Part shown: in pieces, positions 34,967 to 59,239 of the stretch
Numbering within the stretch: position 1 is the stretch's first letter
Layout of the letters: each line of letters starts with the position of its first letter
Assembly: GCA_902729315.2 (NCBI GenBank)
Contig: LR746274.1
Location: 3,499,037 to 3,563,036, forward strand
Length of the DNA stretch: 64,000 nucleotides
Source of the DNA: Spirodela intermedia
Lineage: Eukaryota > Streptophyta > Magnoliopsida > Alismatales > Araceae
Direction of reading: 5' to 3'
Position numbers and translations under genes: made by a program
Notes under the pieces: generated by a model
The model's input: only the letters and a program-made list of their open reading frames with translations
What the model was told of the DNA's origin: nothing
Databases searched by the model: none

Positions 34967-37387
34967 GCGAATATAAAATTATGATAAATTTTGTAGTAAG
35001 CAATATCAAATATAACAAATCAAATGAAAAGTGTCAAAATAGATTATAGAATCCACTTCATATATTTTTGCCTAATCTTCATGCTATTTTTGAGAAATTT
35101 CTGCTTGATTTTCTAACTAGTGTTCTAATTGCAATGAATAGCCTTGAAAAGTTTTCTTTTATGAGTCAGAAATTTGTTAATAAATGTGAGAATTTAGGAT
35201 AGAATAAAGAGGACATCATTTTCTATGATTTTTATCAAGTTTAAATCAGAATCAAGGACAACACCATTTACTTTGAGCAACACCATTTTTGTCAAGTTTA
35301 AATCAAAAGCAAGGATGACACCATTTACTTTCTATTATAAATACAACTTGAAAGGCCTTGGTACTTCAAATTTAGAAAAATGGAAGTCGGTAAAGTAGTC
35401 CTCAATTTTATAAGGGTATAACTGTAAATAATAGATATATTCAAAATTGAGGGTGTAAGTTAAATTGTATTGAAAAATAGTGAAATATTTGGATATTGAA
35501 ATATTTTATAATCGTCAATTTAAAATGTACACAAACAATGTTGTAGCTTTAAAATCTTAGAAATGGTAGGTGATAAAAATCCTCACTTTTATCAGCTTGT
35601 ATTATAAATATACATCAAATTGTCATGGTACTTAAAATTTGAAAAATGATAATCAAAAAAAATAATCCTTCATTGTTTAAGGGTATAACTATAAACTAAA
35701 GTGGGCATATTGAGAAATTTTAAATCATTTTAAGAGAAATGAAGAATCTTAAAAATAATGAGGGGGTTATCATAAACATGTCGTACATGTTTACAAATTG
35801 TAAAAGTGTAGTCTTTTTCATATACATCTGCAGTCATACATAAATTTTGAAAATGATGGTACGATCTGGTAATCTTCAGTTTGATAGGGTGTGAATGAGT
35901 ATATATCTCAACAAGAGTTAGTATATAAATTTAAAGAATTATAGGACAACGAAAAACCTTGTATAACAAAAATATGAGACATGATGGACTGTTCCAAAAT
36001 ATTTAATTATTCCAGCAATTTTAAAGAAACTTAAACTTTATAAGGGTGCAAATTACCCAAACATGAGTAAAATGTTTAGATATTATAAAATGGTCAGCTA
36101 CTCAACTTTGTAGGGATATGATTTATAATACAAAAGATATGACAATTGAACATTCCAGATTTTGATTATTCTAGAAGATTGTAGTACCCTCAAAATTTAT
36201 GAGGGTGTAAGTTAAATTGTGACAACAAATATTGAATATTTGAGTAATGTTGTCCTCAATTTATTAGAGGTAATTTAGAATGTCTATAGACATGTTTGTA
36301 AATACAAAATTCAAAAACTAATAGTAAACTATAATAATCCTTTCTTTTATAGGATTGTATTATAAATATACATCAAAGGGCCACAGTAATTAAAATTTAA
36401 AAAATGGTAGTAATGAAAAATAGTCATTGATTTTACAAGGGTATAACTGAAAAATAGAGTGGGCATATTGAGAAATTTAAAATTATGTTAAAAGAATTGA
36501 AGAATCTTAAAGAAAATTGCGGAGTCCATAATATATTCGACATGTTTATAAGTTGTAAAATTGTAGTCTTTTCATAAGAATCTTCAATTTGCATGGGTAA
36601 TTTAGAATATGCATTAAGAAATATAGGGTGTCAATGACATGATGTGAAAAAAGTTTATAAATGATGGTACAGTATGGAATCTTCATTTTGAAAGGATGCG
36701 AATGAACATATATCTAGACAAGTATTGGTACATAAATTTTAAAGAATTGTGGCGTAAAAACATAGTCCTCAATTTGTTAAGGATATCATTAAAAATATTA
36801 GACATGATGGGTATTCATAATTTTTCATTATTTTAGCGTATTTTAAGAGTCTTCAAATTTACGAGGGTGTAATTTAAAATGTGCCCCAGACTTAAGTGAA
36901 ATACTTAGATATTATAAAATAGTTGATTAATCAACGAACATGCGAAATGTCTAAAATAGTACTACGTCATAACAATTCTCATCTTTATAGCGCCGAATAT
37001 TAAAATATCCCTCGACATCCACGGGCGTACGTGCATGTGTTGACAGCCAGGGGCTCACTTAAAGAGTCGCGTGCCCAACATGGTCGATTTGCACAATCAA
37101 TATAGTCTGTATAGAAGGGCAACACATATGGTTCAAGCTACTGGATATTTGGTGGGCAGCCACAGCCACAAGCCCAAACCAGGAGATGAATAGGGAGGTT
37201 GAGATCCTTCTGGGGCTTCATCATCCTAAACAAGCTGGTTCACTATTCCATACGTCACTAAACAAGCTGGTACAGGCGAGGGAGGGTTTCCTTGCTCAGT
37301 GAGCTATAATGTGAAGATCCCCACTCGTTGGTCGGTAGTCGATTCACCTTCTGCCCCTCAGCCCAAACACATCCGGGCCTTGACCAA
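34967..37387. repeat. AT-rich degenerate tandem repeats, block 1
   Basis: Starts where the gypsy element breaks off. A motif of the form TATTATAAATAnAC occurs at 35333, 35600 and 36358, each followed by related sequence (TTAAAATTTnnAAAATGG, AATAGTCCTCAATTT, AAGGGTATAACTGTAAA). Weaker copies lie near 36105 and 36990. The same family forms block 2 at 41225-42085, where the period is about 320 bp; here spacing is irregular, so copies are eroded. From about 37020 the sequence is no longer repetitive and leads to the ATG10 3' end. No gene. Confidence 0.75.
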
Positions 37388-38779
37388 TCAACTCGGCTGC
37401 ATCCAGTTCGTGACAGGAGAGGAAGATAGGCCCTCGTGTATGGCGAGGGGAAGATTGAAGCCGACCACCTGCCCAACCACTGACAGCCACGACGGCAAGT
37501 ACTGCCGAACCGCTTCACTCTTCGACAGATGAGAGCTCGAAAAGAGAAGCTTCATCCAATCCCTCGTTCCACAAGGATGCAGCATATGCCAGGGCCGACG
37601 CAAGAATGGATGATCCTATTACCATGAAGACGATGGATGTTCATGGGTTTCCTCAATGCCAAAGGCGAAGAACACAAGGCACATGGAGATGTCATGGGCT
37701 GAAAAAACAAACGTTAGTGTGTTATACCACCTACTTCTGTCGTAAGAAATGTCCACCTGGATTCCTTCAGAATGCTTGAAGAATGGGGAGGAAAGTCCTC
37801 CTTGACTCGCTCAAGTGGCAGTGGTTGACCATCTGTGTAAATCAACGGTTTATTGGCGTTACCAAAGAACTGATGATGAAGTGTGTTCTATATAGAAAAT
37901 TCAATTTTCTGTCAGAGCCGTACCATATTGGTATCCACGGAAATATAACACGGGGACATTGTAAGAAAAATTGTACAATATATGGTAATCATAGAAGTGA
38001 ATCCCTCGGTTGTCATTCTGGGCCTAAAGTGACAGTGCCAAAAATAATAATAATAATCAGCAGAAAATGATCATGGAAGAAAGAGCCCTTCAACAATCCA
38101 ATAAGAACCAATGATCTAAAGAGGAAAAATAGTTGTTATCAGAGGAAAATGTAACTTGTCTAAATAAAAAATAGGCATGACTATTTCTTTCTTAACGATA
38201 GCTGGTATCACACCATCAGAACATCTCTTGACAGGAAGGTATTCTTTTTAGACAGCTGAATCGAAAATAACTGGGAGAGTTGTGTAGCTAGAGGGAAAAA
38301 CCAGTGTAGCACAGTCGACGCTCTGTTCTTCATCAGCAGTGCAGCATTCTGAAACGACAAGGTCCTGCAAACCCAACATAAAATTAGCTTCTTCAGATAG
38401 CTAAAAGTAAAAGGCATATCATGCTTCAGAAATCTCCACTGCATGCAAATTTTATGGATTTCAATCCCTAACCTCGGTAGATCTTTGATGACACATATTT
38501 TCAAGAGACAAATAACCAACCCCCTGACACACATCAGAAATACATGTTAAAACAGGTGAAGAGGTTTAGCATTCCAGTGCCGCTGGTGAAATAAAAAGAA
38601 AAAAGAAGAAAAATTGAACTTACCTCACCAATGGCAGATCCTGAGATCATTGGCCGGGGTATCCACACCCAGTGAGTAAGAGTAGGATTGACCTCCTTCC
38701 ACCTCTGAGAAAATGTCCTAGCAGCTTCACAAAAATCTAATCCTGAGATAGTTCCATCCCATTTATGCGGTCCAGCCAT
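37388..38779 (-). CDS. ATG10: Autophagy E2-like enzyme ATG10
   Basis: ATG10 is the E2-like enzyme that passes ATG12 from ATG7 to ATG5, needed for autophagosome formation. Six exons fit in phase: 38779-38624, 38523-38473, 38364-38302, 38017-37924 (or from 38023), 37832-37735 and 37615-37388, giving about 229-231 residues, close to the plant norm. Visible landmarks: WDGTISGLDFCEAARTFSQR and WKEVNPTLTHWVWIP in exon 1, GYLSLEN in exon 2, DEEQSVDCATL in exon 3, FYDYHILYNFSYNVPVLYF in exon 4, DGQPLPLERVKEDFP and RWTFLTTE in exon 5. Exon 6 carries RPWHMLHPCGTRDWMKLL, whose HPCGT cysteine (about residue 169) is the catalytic one, then WLSVVGQVVGFNLPL. The C-terminus is some 20 residues longer than the usual end after VGLxIPLE. 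It sits between two blocks of the same repeat. Confidence 0.92.
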
Positions 38780-39941
38780 CGTCCAAACTCTTGATGTTGA
38801 GATTGATGCAGCCTCTGGGCTCAACCCAGTACAACAATGAAAATGAGGATACTGGTAGGGGCCTGGTCCTGGACAGGAGCGGACAACAGACGTGTGGAAA
38901 GAGAAAAGGGATAGTTGAGGAATAACAGCAGGAAATGTAGCTGAGGCCCGAAGAACCATAGAGTTGGTGGGGACGTTAGAGAGGCTCTCTGCTCTCCCTC
39001 AGCTGCAGTTGCAGCTGCCCTAGAATAATACTCCATCCCCCTTCCCCTCTACGACCTAGCGTCCTAATAACTCTTTTCCTGGTGTAGGGAAAAAACCTCA
39101 TTAAGTCTTTACTTGAAGGGATTGTTTGGTCCCTTCGAGAGGAGGTTCTGGGCCCTTTGGGCCCCTCTTCTAGGCCGATAGAAGTTAGGCTCAATGAGGC
39201 CTAGCAGATACTAACTTCAGATCAAATTGCACAAACAGGCAACTCACAATTATTGATGCTAACATATAAAGACAGAGGGCCTACATGAAAATAAAAAACC
39301 ATGAAGGCAGATCGCAGCCAGATATATTTCCCACAATGTCAACACTGATGACCAAACTACATCCTACAGGCTACTGATACCAATGAAGCAAAGATTGCAT
39401 AAAGTAATGTCGACCTCATTCATAATGCATGAGTACAATTTCTGCGAAAACTTATACCAACATTAAAAAACTGTTATAAATTTTACGATCGATACAAACG
39501 GAAAGATTTACTCTTTCTGCGAAAACTTAATACCAACATAAAAAACCTGTTTTCAAAATGTTGCAATAGATGCTAACAGAAAGATTAAGGGCGTGCATAA
39601 GAATAACCAAGTAAGAAAGAAGCCAACTTACTGCAAGATGAATTTTCAGTAACACCAATAGGCAATGAATACGCAATGAATAACCAATGAATAAGTCCGA
39701 CTTCTCTGTCTCAATTTTCTCAACGTTCGTGCCTTATTTTTCTTTTTTTGGTTGGTTCCTAACTCGATCTAAATTCGGGAAAAATGTTATTTGAAGCATA
39801 TTTCTTAAAGGACTTCAGACAGACGGGTCTCTCCAGGTTACTAGAGACTTTGATCCTTCTTCTATTCCCATTATTCCGTTATTCCAATTTTTTTCTTGGA
39901 ATATATGGTAGATGTGTGCTTAATTGTAGAAGAGAGCTTAC
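38780..39941. other. ATG10 upstream region with a local duplication
   Basis: No gene recognised. Near 39437-39590 a segment of about 78 bp is duplicated in tandem with changes: both copies start TTTCTGCGAAAACTTA, continue ACCAACAT and AAAAAACTGTT-like sequence, and end ACGGAAAGATT or ACAGAAAGATT. The ATG10 promoter should lie in the first few hundred bases; frames over it are not convincing. Confidence 0.55.
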
Positions 39942-40033
39942 TTAACAATGCGATTCACTTCAGGAAGGCGCTTGCACCAATCTTCAACCGTGTCAAGATA
40001 CTCCTGCTTCTTCCGTTCCCCCTTGGGGGGAAC
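39942..40033 (-). other. Orphan exon-like segment, 92 bp
   Basis: On the minus strand a textbook acceptor (GTCGTGCAG|G) opens a frame of 30 codons plus two bases, closed by a textbook donor (AA|GTAAGC). The peptide starts VPPKGERKKQEYLDTVEDW and continues CKRLPEVNRIV, charged and soluble, very much like an internal exon. I do not recognise the protein. No matching exons were found for about 900 bp on either side. It may belong to an unrecognised gene between ATG10 and PARG or be a captured fragment. Confidence 0.45.
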
Positions 40034-40875
40034 CTGCACGACAAAAGCTTAAATGGTTCCTGCTATCCAACAACATAAATATGATAAACCTACAGCGACA
40101 GGGATGATCGGTAACACAATGAAATCATTCCTCCCGTGATCAATAGACTGAAAAAACCTATATCTTAATTTAATAAATTATTCAAGTATTATAAATATTA
40201 TCAGAAAGAACGGAATAATTATTCAGACAATGAAGGTTCAAATAGAAGAGAAGAGACAACTTTGGAGGGAAAAGAAGATGAAATTAAACTCATCATTAAG
40301 ACCAGAGACCTGTTATCATTTCCCAAGAAATGTGAATTTTGCCCTCAGTCCATTAAAAATCTTCATGAAAGTTGTTGGGGTTACCAAACATAAATCCAAA
40401 GCCTTGCACCGGAAAAGTCTGCCGAATTCCATTTAGATTTTAGGAATAAAGATTGATGCTTCCGTATTCATGTGAAGAATATAATCTGAGATTGGAAATT
40501 AAAAAATAAGCGTGATTTTACAAATAAAGATCTCGCTAATACAAAGGGACGTTCAAATAAAAATGAAATTAATTTATTCCATAGCCAGATTCATAGGTTG
40601 GTTGACTGAATGACGGCATCCGTCAGTCCCCACGTAGTAATAAAACACAGACCTGTAGTGTGGGTGAATATATTCATCTGCCAAGGACTACTCACGTCAC
40701 AGGGACAGATTTTTCTATTTAAATGTGATGTTAATATTGACAGAAGTCACAGGACGATAAAATAGAAGAGAAGATTGAACGAGGAGACCTCGGCATCACC
40801 AGATTCCACCAGTTGGACGCTTGGGGGTGAGACAGGGGAGGAAGTAGCCACAGAGGTCGATTAGCACGTGGCCAG

Positions 40876-41220
40876 TCACGTAGGGGTCTCCAGCATGAAC
40901 CTCAGGCCCAGCAGAGGCAGCGCGTGGTCTGGTGAGCAGGACGCGGCGGGGGCGACGATGAGCCGAGATGAGAAGGCGCGAAGACGGAGGACGCTGCCAG
41001 ATGCCTGGAGGCGGTCGAAGGTCTCCCAGGCGTGGTCAATTCTCTGGGCCCCGACGGCTAGCTCGAGCCTGCCCAGCAAGGCCTTGGAGTCCACGGGGCA
41101 AAGGGGAGCTTCTTGCACCCCCACAAAAGGACCACTCGGAGGGCGCTATGGGAGAGGTGGCGGAGTCCGGGCAGGGCTCCACAAGGGAGATGCCGGGAAG
41201 AATTCCCCCCAATTTATAGG
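40876..41220 (-). pseudogene. GC-rich coding-like fragment, possibly PPR-related
   Basis: A GC-rich island in AT-rich surroundings. The minus-strand frame ending at 40876 reads CPVDSKALLGRLELAVG then RIDHAWETFDRLQASGS, a helical pattern that recalls the N-terminal part of pentatricopeptide-type proteins (ALLxRLExA, DxAWExF). It then reads on without further repeats to a stop. It is cut off on its upstream side at about 41220, where AT-rich repeat block 2 begins. It could be a truncated gene or the first exon of the same unknown gene as the segment at 39942-40033. Confidence 0.35.
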
Positions 41221-41224
41221 GGAG

Positions 41225-42085
41225 TAATTCATAATTTACAGAACTAGTTAGTAGCAGGCCAGAAGAATCTTTACTTTATAGGGGTTATATTATAAATATA
41301 CCTCGAAAGATGTGGCCGTCAAGAAAAATAGTCCTCAATTTAATTAGGATATAACTGAAAATAGTAGACATGATGATGGCATGCTCCAAAATTTAAAATT
41401 AGTTTAGGAGATTTCAGAATCACCAAAATTTATGAGAGTATAATTGACAATGTACCGAGAAACTAGTGAAATATTTAAATATCATAAAATGGCAGCCAAC
41501 GTAAGAGTCTTCAATTTATAAGGTTGTCTTTTTAATATATATGGGCACGGTTGTAATTGCAAAATTTAAAAACTAGTAGTATGCTAGAAGAATCCCTACT
41601 TTTTATAGGGTCGTATTATAAATACACCTCGAAGGACCTTCGTACTTAAAATTTAGAAAATGGCAGTCGAGAAAATAGTCCACAATTTTATAAGGGTATA
41701 ACTGTAAGTAGTAGACATGATGGCACATTCAAAATTTTGATTATTTCAGAAGATTTTAGAACCCTCAAAAGTTATGAGGGTGTAAGTTAAATTGTACCGA
41801 GAAATATTGAAATATTTGGATACTGTAGCCTGAATTTATAAGGGCTAATTTAGAATGTACACAGACATTGCTGTACATGCAAATTCTCAAAAATGGTAGT
41901 AGGCGATAAGAATCCCCACTTTCACAGGGATGTATTATAAATATACATCGAATTGCCATGGTACTTAAAATTTAAAAAATGGCAGTCAAGAAAAATAGTC
42001 CTCGATTTTATAAGGGTATAACCGAAAAACAGATGGGACAGATTGAGATTTTTTTAATTATTTTAAGAGAATTGAAGAATCTTAA
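41225..42085. repeat. AT-rich tandem repeats, block 2, about 320 bp period
   Basis: At least 2.6 tandem units. The anchor TATTATAAATA-AC-TCGAA starts at 41288, 41614 and 41933, spacings of 326 and 319 bp. Each is preceded by AGAATCnnnACTTT or AGAATCCCCACTTT and followed by ATGGCAGTCnAGAAAA, ATAGTCC and AAGGGTATAACTG. The first two full units are alike over their whole length. The same family is present in more eroded form at 35330-36950. No coding capacity; AT content is high. Confidence 0.85.
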
Positions 42086-42538
42086 AATTAATGAGGAATT
42101 ATCAAACTCGAAGAGACAACGCACAAGATCGCCGCATGAGGAGTTGGCCAGCATGTGAGCTCAGATATCCATCGATCACTGTCTGCATTGAGGAAGAGGA
42201 GGCGTATTCGTTGAACAGACGTAGACATCGTAAGGACCGGAAACCAAAGACTCCTGTTACTTGTTACGGCTGGCATTGCATCATTTAACTGCCCACACCG
42301 TGCACGGTTTAGTGGGAAGTCAATACTATCACCATTGCTGCAACTCTAATGCCAGAACTCATGGCATGAGCAGCTAATGGCCAAGAAAGAGGGAGACAAA
42401 CCTGCTCGGTCAACCCTTATCTACCTTTCTCTTCGTCACAAAGACAGAAAGGAGGAGATACACAGCAAACAGACCCTCTCGGGGTTTTTCTTTTTTTTTT
42501 CTTTTTTTGGACGAAGAACACCGATGAGAGAATCGAGG

Positions 42539-54320
<11,782 letters not shown>

Positions 54321-56514
54321 CTTCCTTGCGTCAACCAACAGAAGGGAGGGATGCGCTCGTAACTATCGCGAGAGAAAGCAAACTTCCTCCCTCCGACCCT
54401 CCTCGAATGGCAGAAACTGGAACAGCCTTGCTTATGATTTCACGTCTAGCTGCTGGGTGGGAAATCTACGCAAAAAGAAAATGTACGACTCCAGCGTTCA
54501 CAACCAAGTCCTAGAGGTTTCGACTAGAATAGCATCTCACTTAAATTTGGTGAAGTTATATAGGGCAAAGTTTCAATCTTTACACACTATTTTCAACTTA
54601 TTTTGAACCTAAATGATCCAACGACCTAATTTCAAGGGACAAAAAGTCAACGTGCTCCAAACTGCCAACGCAGATCATTCGGTCCCCCAAAGTCTATAGT
54701 CTTAAAGTCGATGAGGTTTTAGGAAAAAAAAACCATCTTGGTGGTTCATTCTTGTGAGAATAACTTTGGTCAGAATTTATTGGCGTTTATGTCTGAATTT
54801 TAATGTTTACTGGTTGTTCATAGTATGCTGTTATTGTTGCACTAAAGGACGGTTGAAGATCTAAATTATTAGATCTCGTCCAGTTTTTTGTTTTATTCTA
54901 TTTTTTAGAAAGAAACTCTAAACAAGAAAGTTAGAATTGAGACAAAAGAGGGAGATTATAGAAAGAAAAATTGACTTAATCCTTATGAAAGTTGACCCAT
55001 GTGTTAACCAAGGTAAGTCAACTTAGTAAACCAACACAGCTATTGTGAGAGTCAAAATTGAAGAGTGAAGTATGTTGTGTCATACAAGAGTTTGTCTCAA
55101 CCCATGAGTTGACTTAGCAATTGACAAGTCACACTAAGCAAAGAGAAACAAAGATTCTCTAAGATCCAACATGAAATACATCTCAAACCATATTGAGAAG
55201 TTGATTGAGCATCTCTAAACATCAGCAATAAATCTTGATCTATTACAAGAACGAAAGAATTAAAGAATCTCCTAATGAGATGTATGTAGAATCATTTGGT
55301 CAAGAGGAGGTATTTATCCAAACAAGGTAAACTCTACAAGCAATTCAATTGGTTAACTTAGTAGTTGACTTTGAATATTTTTAACCATTTAAATCTCAAT
55401 CATCTAAATTTATAAACTCAACTTAGCAGGCTCTAATAGCCAGTCTCAAGACCATTCCCATGACATCTCAATGCCACATCAAATCAATCAAATTAAGTTA
55501 AAAATACACAAAGAAAAAGATAAAATTAGTAAGCACATCTTCTCATAAAAAAATATTAAAAGGAAGCTTTGTTCGTATTTTCATAAATAAATATCATTTT
55601 AAAATAGTGGATGAAACCAGCTTTTTTTGTATCTTCTGGTTTTTTTTTTTTTTTTTAACTGATTTTGTGTATCATTTCCAACACCTTGACGACGACAACA
55701 TGTTGTTCAGGTATTTGTGGGGTTTTCTTATGGCAAGCGACAAGCAGTACGGAAAATTAAAATATTGAAATATATATAAATCCAGACTTCTAATAATCTC
55801 ACAAGCGTAAACATAAATTTTACTAAGTACGTGCCAAAAACTTAGCTCTGAACTCACATCCAAGATGTCTTAAATAGAACGGACAATCTGAAATTAGTGC
55901 GCATATATATATATATATATATAGCTATTACAGTATTAGTACTGTTAGGTATTTGGCAGTCTATTTTGTTCAAAAGTAGTATTCAAATCACTACTATTAA
56001 TTTCAATACCCAACGCCTTCACCCTCTCACTTTCTTCGACCTGTTGATCCAATCCCTGTATGCACTCACTCATTACTCTCCATATGGGCAGCTACTAGAT
56101 CCTATCATGCCAACGACTGTTGATCAGAACTTGTCTCAAGACAGTAGCATTAATGAGCCAATTTAATGGATGCTTGTTTTTTTCTATTCAATGAAGTTTC
56201 ATCTCATCTTCTCTATTCAATATTTTCTCATAATTTTCGCATTCTTCATGTTCCATTTTTCTCATTATATATATATATATATATATTTATTTTTGGGGGG
56301 GGTGGGGGGGCAAATTCCGGGCAGCTTGGCAGATCCAGGGCGGCAGGTGGAGAAGAAATAATTATTTTTATAAGAAAAAAAGTGTCAAAATTGATTGAAG
56401 CACAACTGTTGCGAATAAGTCCCTGCAACTCAAGCTGCAGGCCTCCTGAAATGCCTTATTGATGAGCAGAACAAAAATGTGGGAAAGGATAGACAGAAAT
56501 CAGAAGCAGAACAC
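54321..56514. other. Intergenic region between PARG and cytochrome c
   Basis: The first 300 bp upstream of PARG are moderately GC-rich and probably promoter. The remainder is AT-rich without a recognised gene. Simple repeats: (AT)n at about 55901-55922 and 56267-56286, and a G-run with one T (GGGGGGGGTGGGGGGG) at about 56295-56310. The last 150 bp are probably the cytochrome c 3' untranslated region. Confidence 0.55.
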
Positions 56515-58327
56515 TTATGCTGTCGATTCCTTGAGGTAGGCAATGAGGTCAGCGCGTTCCTGGGGCTTCTTCAATCCTGGGAAGACCATCTTTGTACCTG
56601 GAATATACTGCAAGGAAGAACCCACCAGTAGCCAATCATTAGGAGACGGGTACTAACTAAGAGGGGAATATATGCCCACTCCACAATCGCTGCTTTCTTG
56701 TGGGCAAACACAGTGGTGCATTGCATTGTGACCAGAATAGTTGAATCACTCCGCGACATAATTGGTAGAATCAATCTAATATCAAACTTATTCTACAAAA
56801 ATAAATAACATGAAGAGACTAATCCAACTGATACCCAACAAACCCTCATTCTGGAAAAATGCTCAGCACCAACTAAGTTAGTGACCACCAACAGCTTTTA
56901 CGGGTTATTCCTTTTTATTCACCAATATGTTTGTGATACTCGGTCGTCAGCCAATTTTCTGCCCACATGGCATTTTCCGAAACTTTGTCAGACAGATCCT
57001 CAGAGCCAGCCAGCTGCAGAATCACTTAGAAAACCTCACCGTTGAACACCAATTTATGAATTGACTTGGGAAGATTGATTGAACCAACGAGCTGGAACTT
57101 TGAAACCGTGAAATTATAGCTAGAGCTCACAACGAGGAGATGTAGAGGACAAGAAAGAACCCAAAAGTCAACTTTCCAAAGTTACACAGATTCACACACA
57201 ACGGATGTGCTGATAGTCAGAAATATAAAGTAAATTGCGCAAAACACAGTGCAGCGTTGACGAAAGAGATGTGCCGGTCCAGCTAATACCTTCTTCGGAT
57301 TAAGAAGATAATCATATAGCGTTGATTCTTCCCATATCACTCCCTTGTTCTTGTTGGCAGCAGAATATGAGTAACCGGCTGTTGTCCCAGATTGCCTACC
57401 GAAAAGGCCGTTCAAGTTTGGCCCTGCAGAAGAACACGAAGAGAACCAGTAATGTATTTAAAACATCACTCAACCTCTTGAGATCAAAGATTAAAAAAAA
57501 CTGACTATTTATGTTCTCATGATGAATGGCTTAAAAAGTCACTAATGGAAAAGTCACTAAAACCTATATATTTATTTCCCCTCCCACACCCAGGTAGGTG
57601 AGCTAGAGAGAGCTAACCCCTCGTCCATCACATCAATTAAGGTGTCCAGTTCAGTTTCCAAATGGGGCCCCTCGGACATTTGAAACTATTGACTCAGTTC
57701 ATAATAACGGATCAGTAAATCAAATGGTAGATAGCAAGTGGATCGGTTCGCACAATTCTGCCCACTTTTCGCAGATATAAAAATATATAAACGGAAACAA
57801 ACGTTGAAGTAAGAGTTTTTTTTATCAGATATTTCCCATTTATTCAATCGGAAGTTAAATTAGCATTCATTCCTCTCTCCCGCTTTTCGGTGTTTTAGTA
57901 ACACAATAAATAGGAAGAGAAAATCCATCTCAAATAAGGGAGATATTGATGGACGCAAGAGAGATAAAAATGGTTTCCTCAAACAGTGAATCGTCAAGAG
58001 AATTTGCAAAGCATGGCCGAATGCGATTTCTCCACCCAACAGCGGAATCCTTAGGCATACAACGGATCCGCACCTACGAGATGGCGAGTCGATAAATGAT
58101 CGAACAGAAGAAACGGAGTGCATCATAATAGGAGAAGAGATGATCCTAGATTTTTTATACGGAGAAATGTCCCCGGAACAAGGAAAGCAAGAAACGTTCG
58201 AGATCGAGACCATACCCTGCTTATGTCCGCCTCCCTTGTCCACCGAGTGGCACTGAGCGCATTTCGTCCTGAAGATCTTCTCCCCAGCTTGCGCATTACC
58301 TGGAGGTGCTTCTCCGAACGATGCCAT
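56515..58327 (-). CDS. CYTC: Cytochrome c
   Basis: Mitochondrial electron carrier between complex III and complex IV. Three exons fit in phase: 58327-58216, 57423-57290 and 56607-56515, giving 112 residues, the standard plant length with the N-terminal extension ([19 protein letters not shown]). The haem site CAQCH is at 23-27, with [20 protein letters not shown] and the [15 protein letters not shown] loop holding the methionine ligand (residue 88); it ends AYLKESTA. The intron after KQ-G and the one after LNPKK are in expected places. An in-frame ATG at 58330 would add one Met; MASF is usual. A TA-rich tract at 58425-58443, about 100 bp upstream, could serve as TATA region. No defects seen. 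Confidence 0.96.
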
Positions 58328-58424
58328 CACACCCGGTTGTTCTAGGGTTTCTGAGATGCCAGGAACGTCGGCAAAAGCGGTTGATTCCGATGTGGGGGTG
58401 AGGGGGTCACCTCAATTGGGTTAG

Positions 58425-58443
58425 AGATATATATATATATATA
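58425..58443 (-). promoter_or_regulatory. TA repeat, possible cytochrome c TATA region
   Basis: An uninterrupted (TA)n run 98-116 bp upstream of the cytochrome c start codon, at a plausible TATA position for a short leader. It may equally be a neutral microsatellite. Confidence 0.35.
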
Positions 58444-58629
58444 GACGGCCAAGTTACCGTCTTTTGCCTACGATTTACTGGTCGGTCAGGCCATTGTATT
58501 CAACGAAGGCGTGTGGCGCATCTTCCTCGGCGGGCTGTTTTCACTCTCTCCTTTCTTCCTCAACTCGTCGCCTCCCTCTCACGAGATGCCCCTCGACTCA
58601 AGCTGCCCCAACTTGCCTGGCCGCAGCCT

Positions 58630-58790
58630 CAACGGGCTACGGGCTCGTCTCGTTCTGTCTCAATGGACAGCACAGTCGTCTCGCCGCCGTCCAAACGGGC
58701 AGTAGACTCATCTTACCGCCACCTCAACGGGCAGCACACTCGTCTCGCCACCATCTAAATGGGCCGAGGGCTTGCCTCGCCACTGCCTTA
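58630..58790. repeat. Degenerate 31-33 bp minisatellite, about five copies
   Basis: Units begin CAACGGGC, CAATGGAC, CAAACGGGC, CAACGGGC and AAATGGGC and share a centre like ACTCGTCTCGCCnCC. Unit lengths are 31-33 bp. The plus-strand frames over it (up to 147 codons) show the repeat as recurring short peptide patterns in all frames, so I regard it as non-coding satellite upstream of cytochrome c. Confidence 0.7.
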
Positions 58791-59194
58791 TCAGGCTGCG
58801 GACTCAACTTGCCCCGTCCTTACTTGCTGCTGTTGTGGTCTCGCCGCTATCTCCCTCATCTCCTCTTCTTCAACGATGTGGCAGAGCTACCACGACGAGA
58901 GCCCTGATGGGCACCGCGGCCGCAGGATACAAAGCCAAGGGAACAAGGGCGTGGCAGATTTGAGCGCAGGAAAGTGGGGTCGGCACCTCTTGTATTCTAT
59001 GAGAGAGAATACAAATTATCTCGAGATGTAGAAAAGTCAGATGAGAATTGAGGTAAGTCAACCTTGACCTCGTTATGACAAGCAGGAGTGAGGCATCACA
59101 GCTGGGATCATCAAATCTCGGATATGGGATTTACCCTTTTGTTGATAGTTGTGAAGACCACATCCAGTCTATCTCCCTCCTGCCCATTGAGTGG

Positions 59195-59239
<45 letters not shown>

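Noticed and set aside
58464-58907. A 147-codon plus-strand frame upstream of cytochrome c.
   Set aside because: It lies over the 32 bp minisatellite, and all three frames are open for the same reason.
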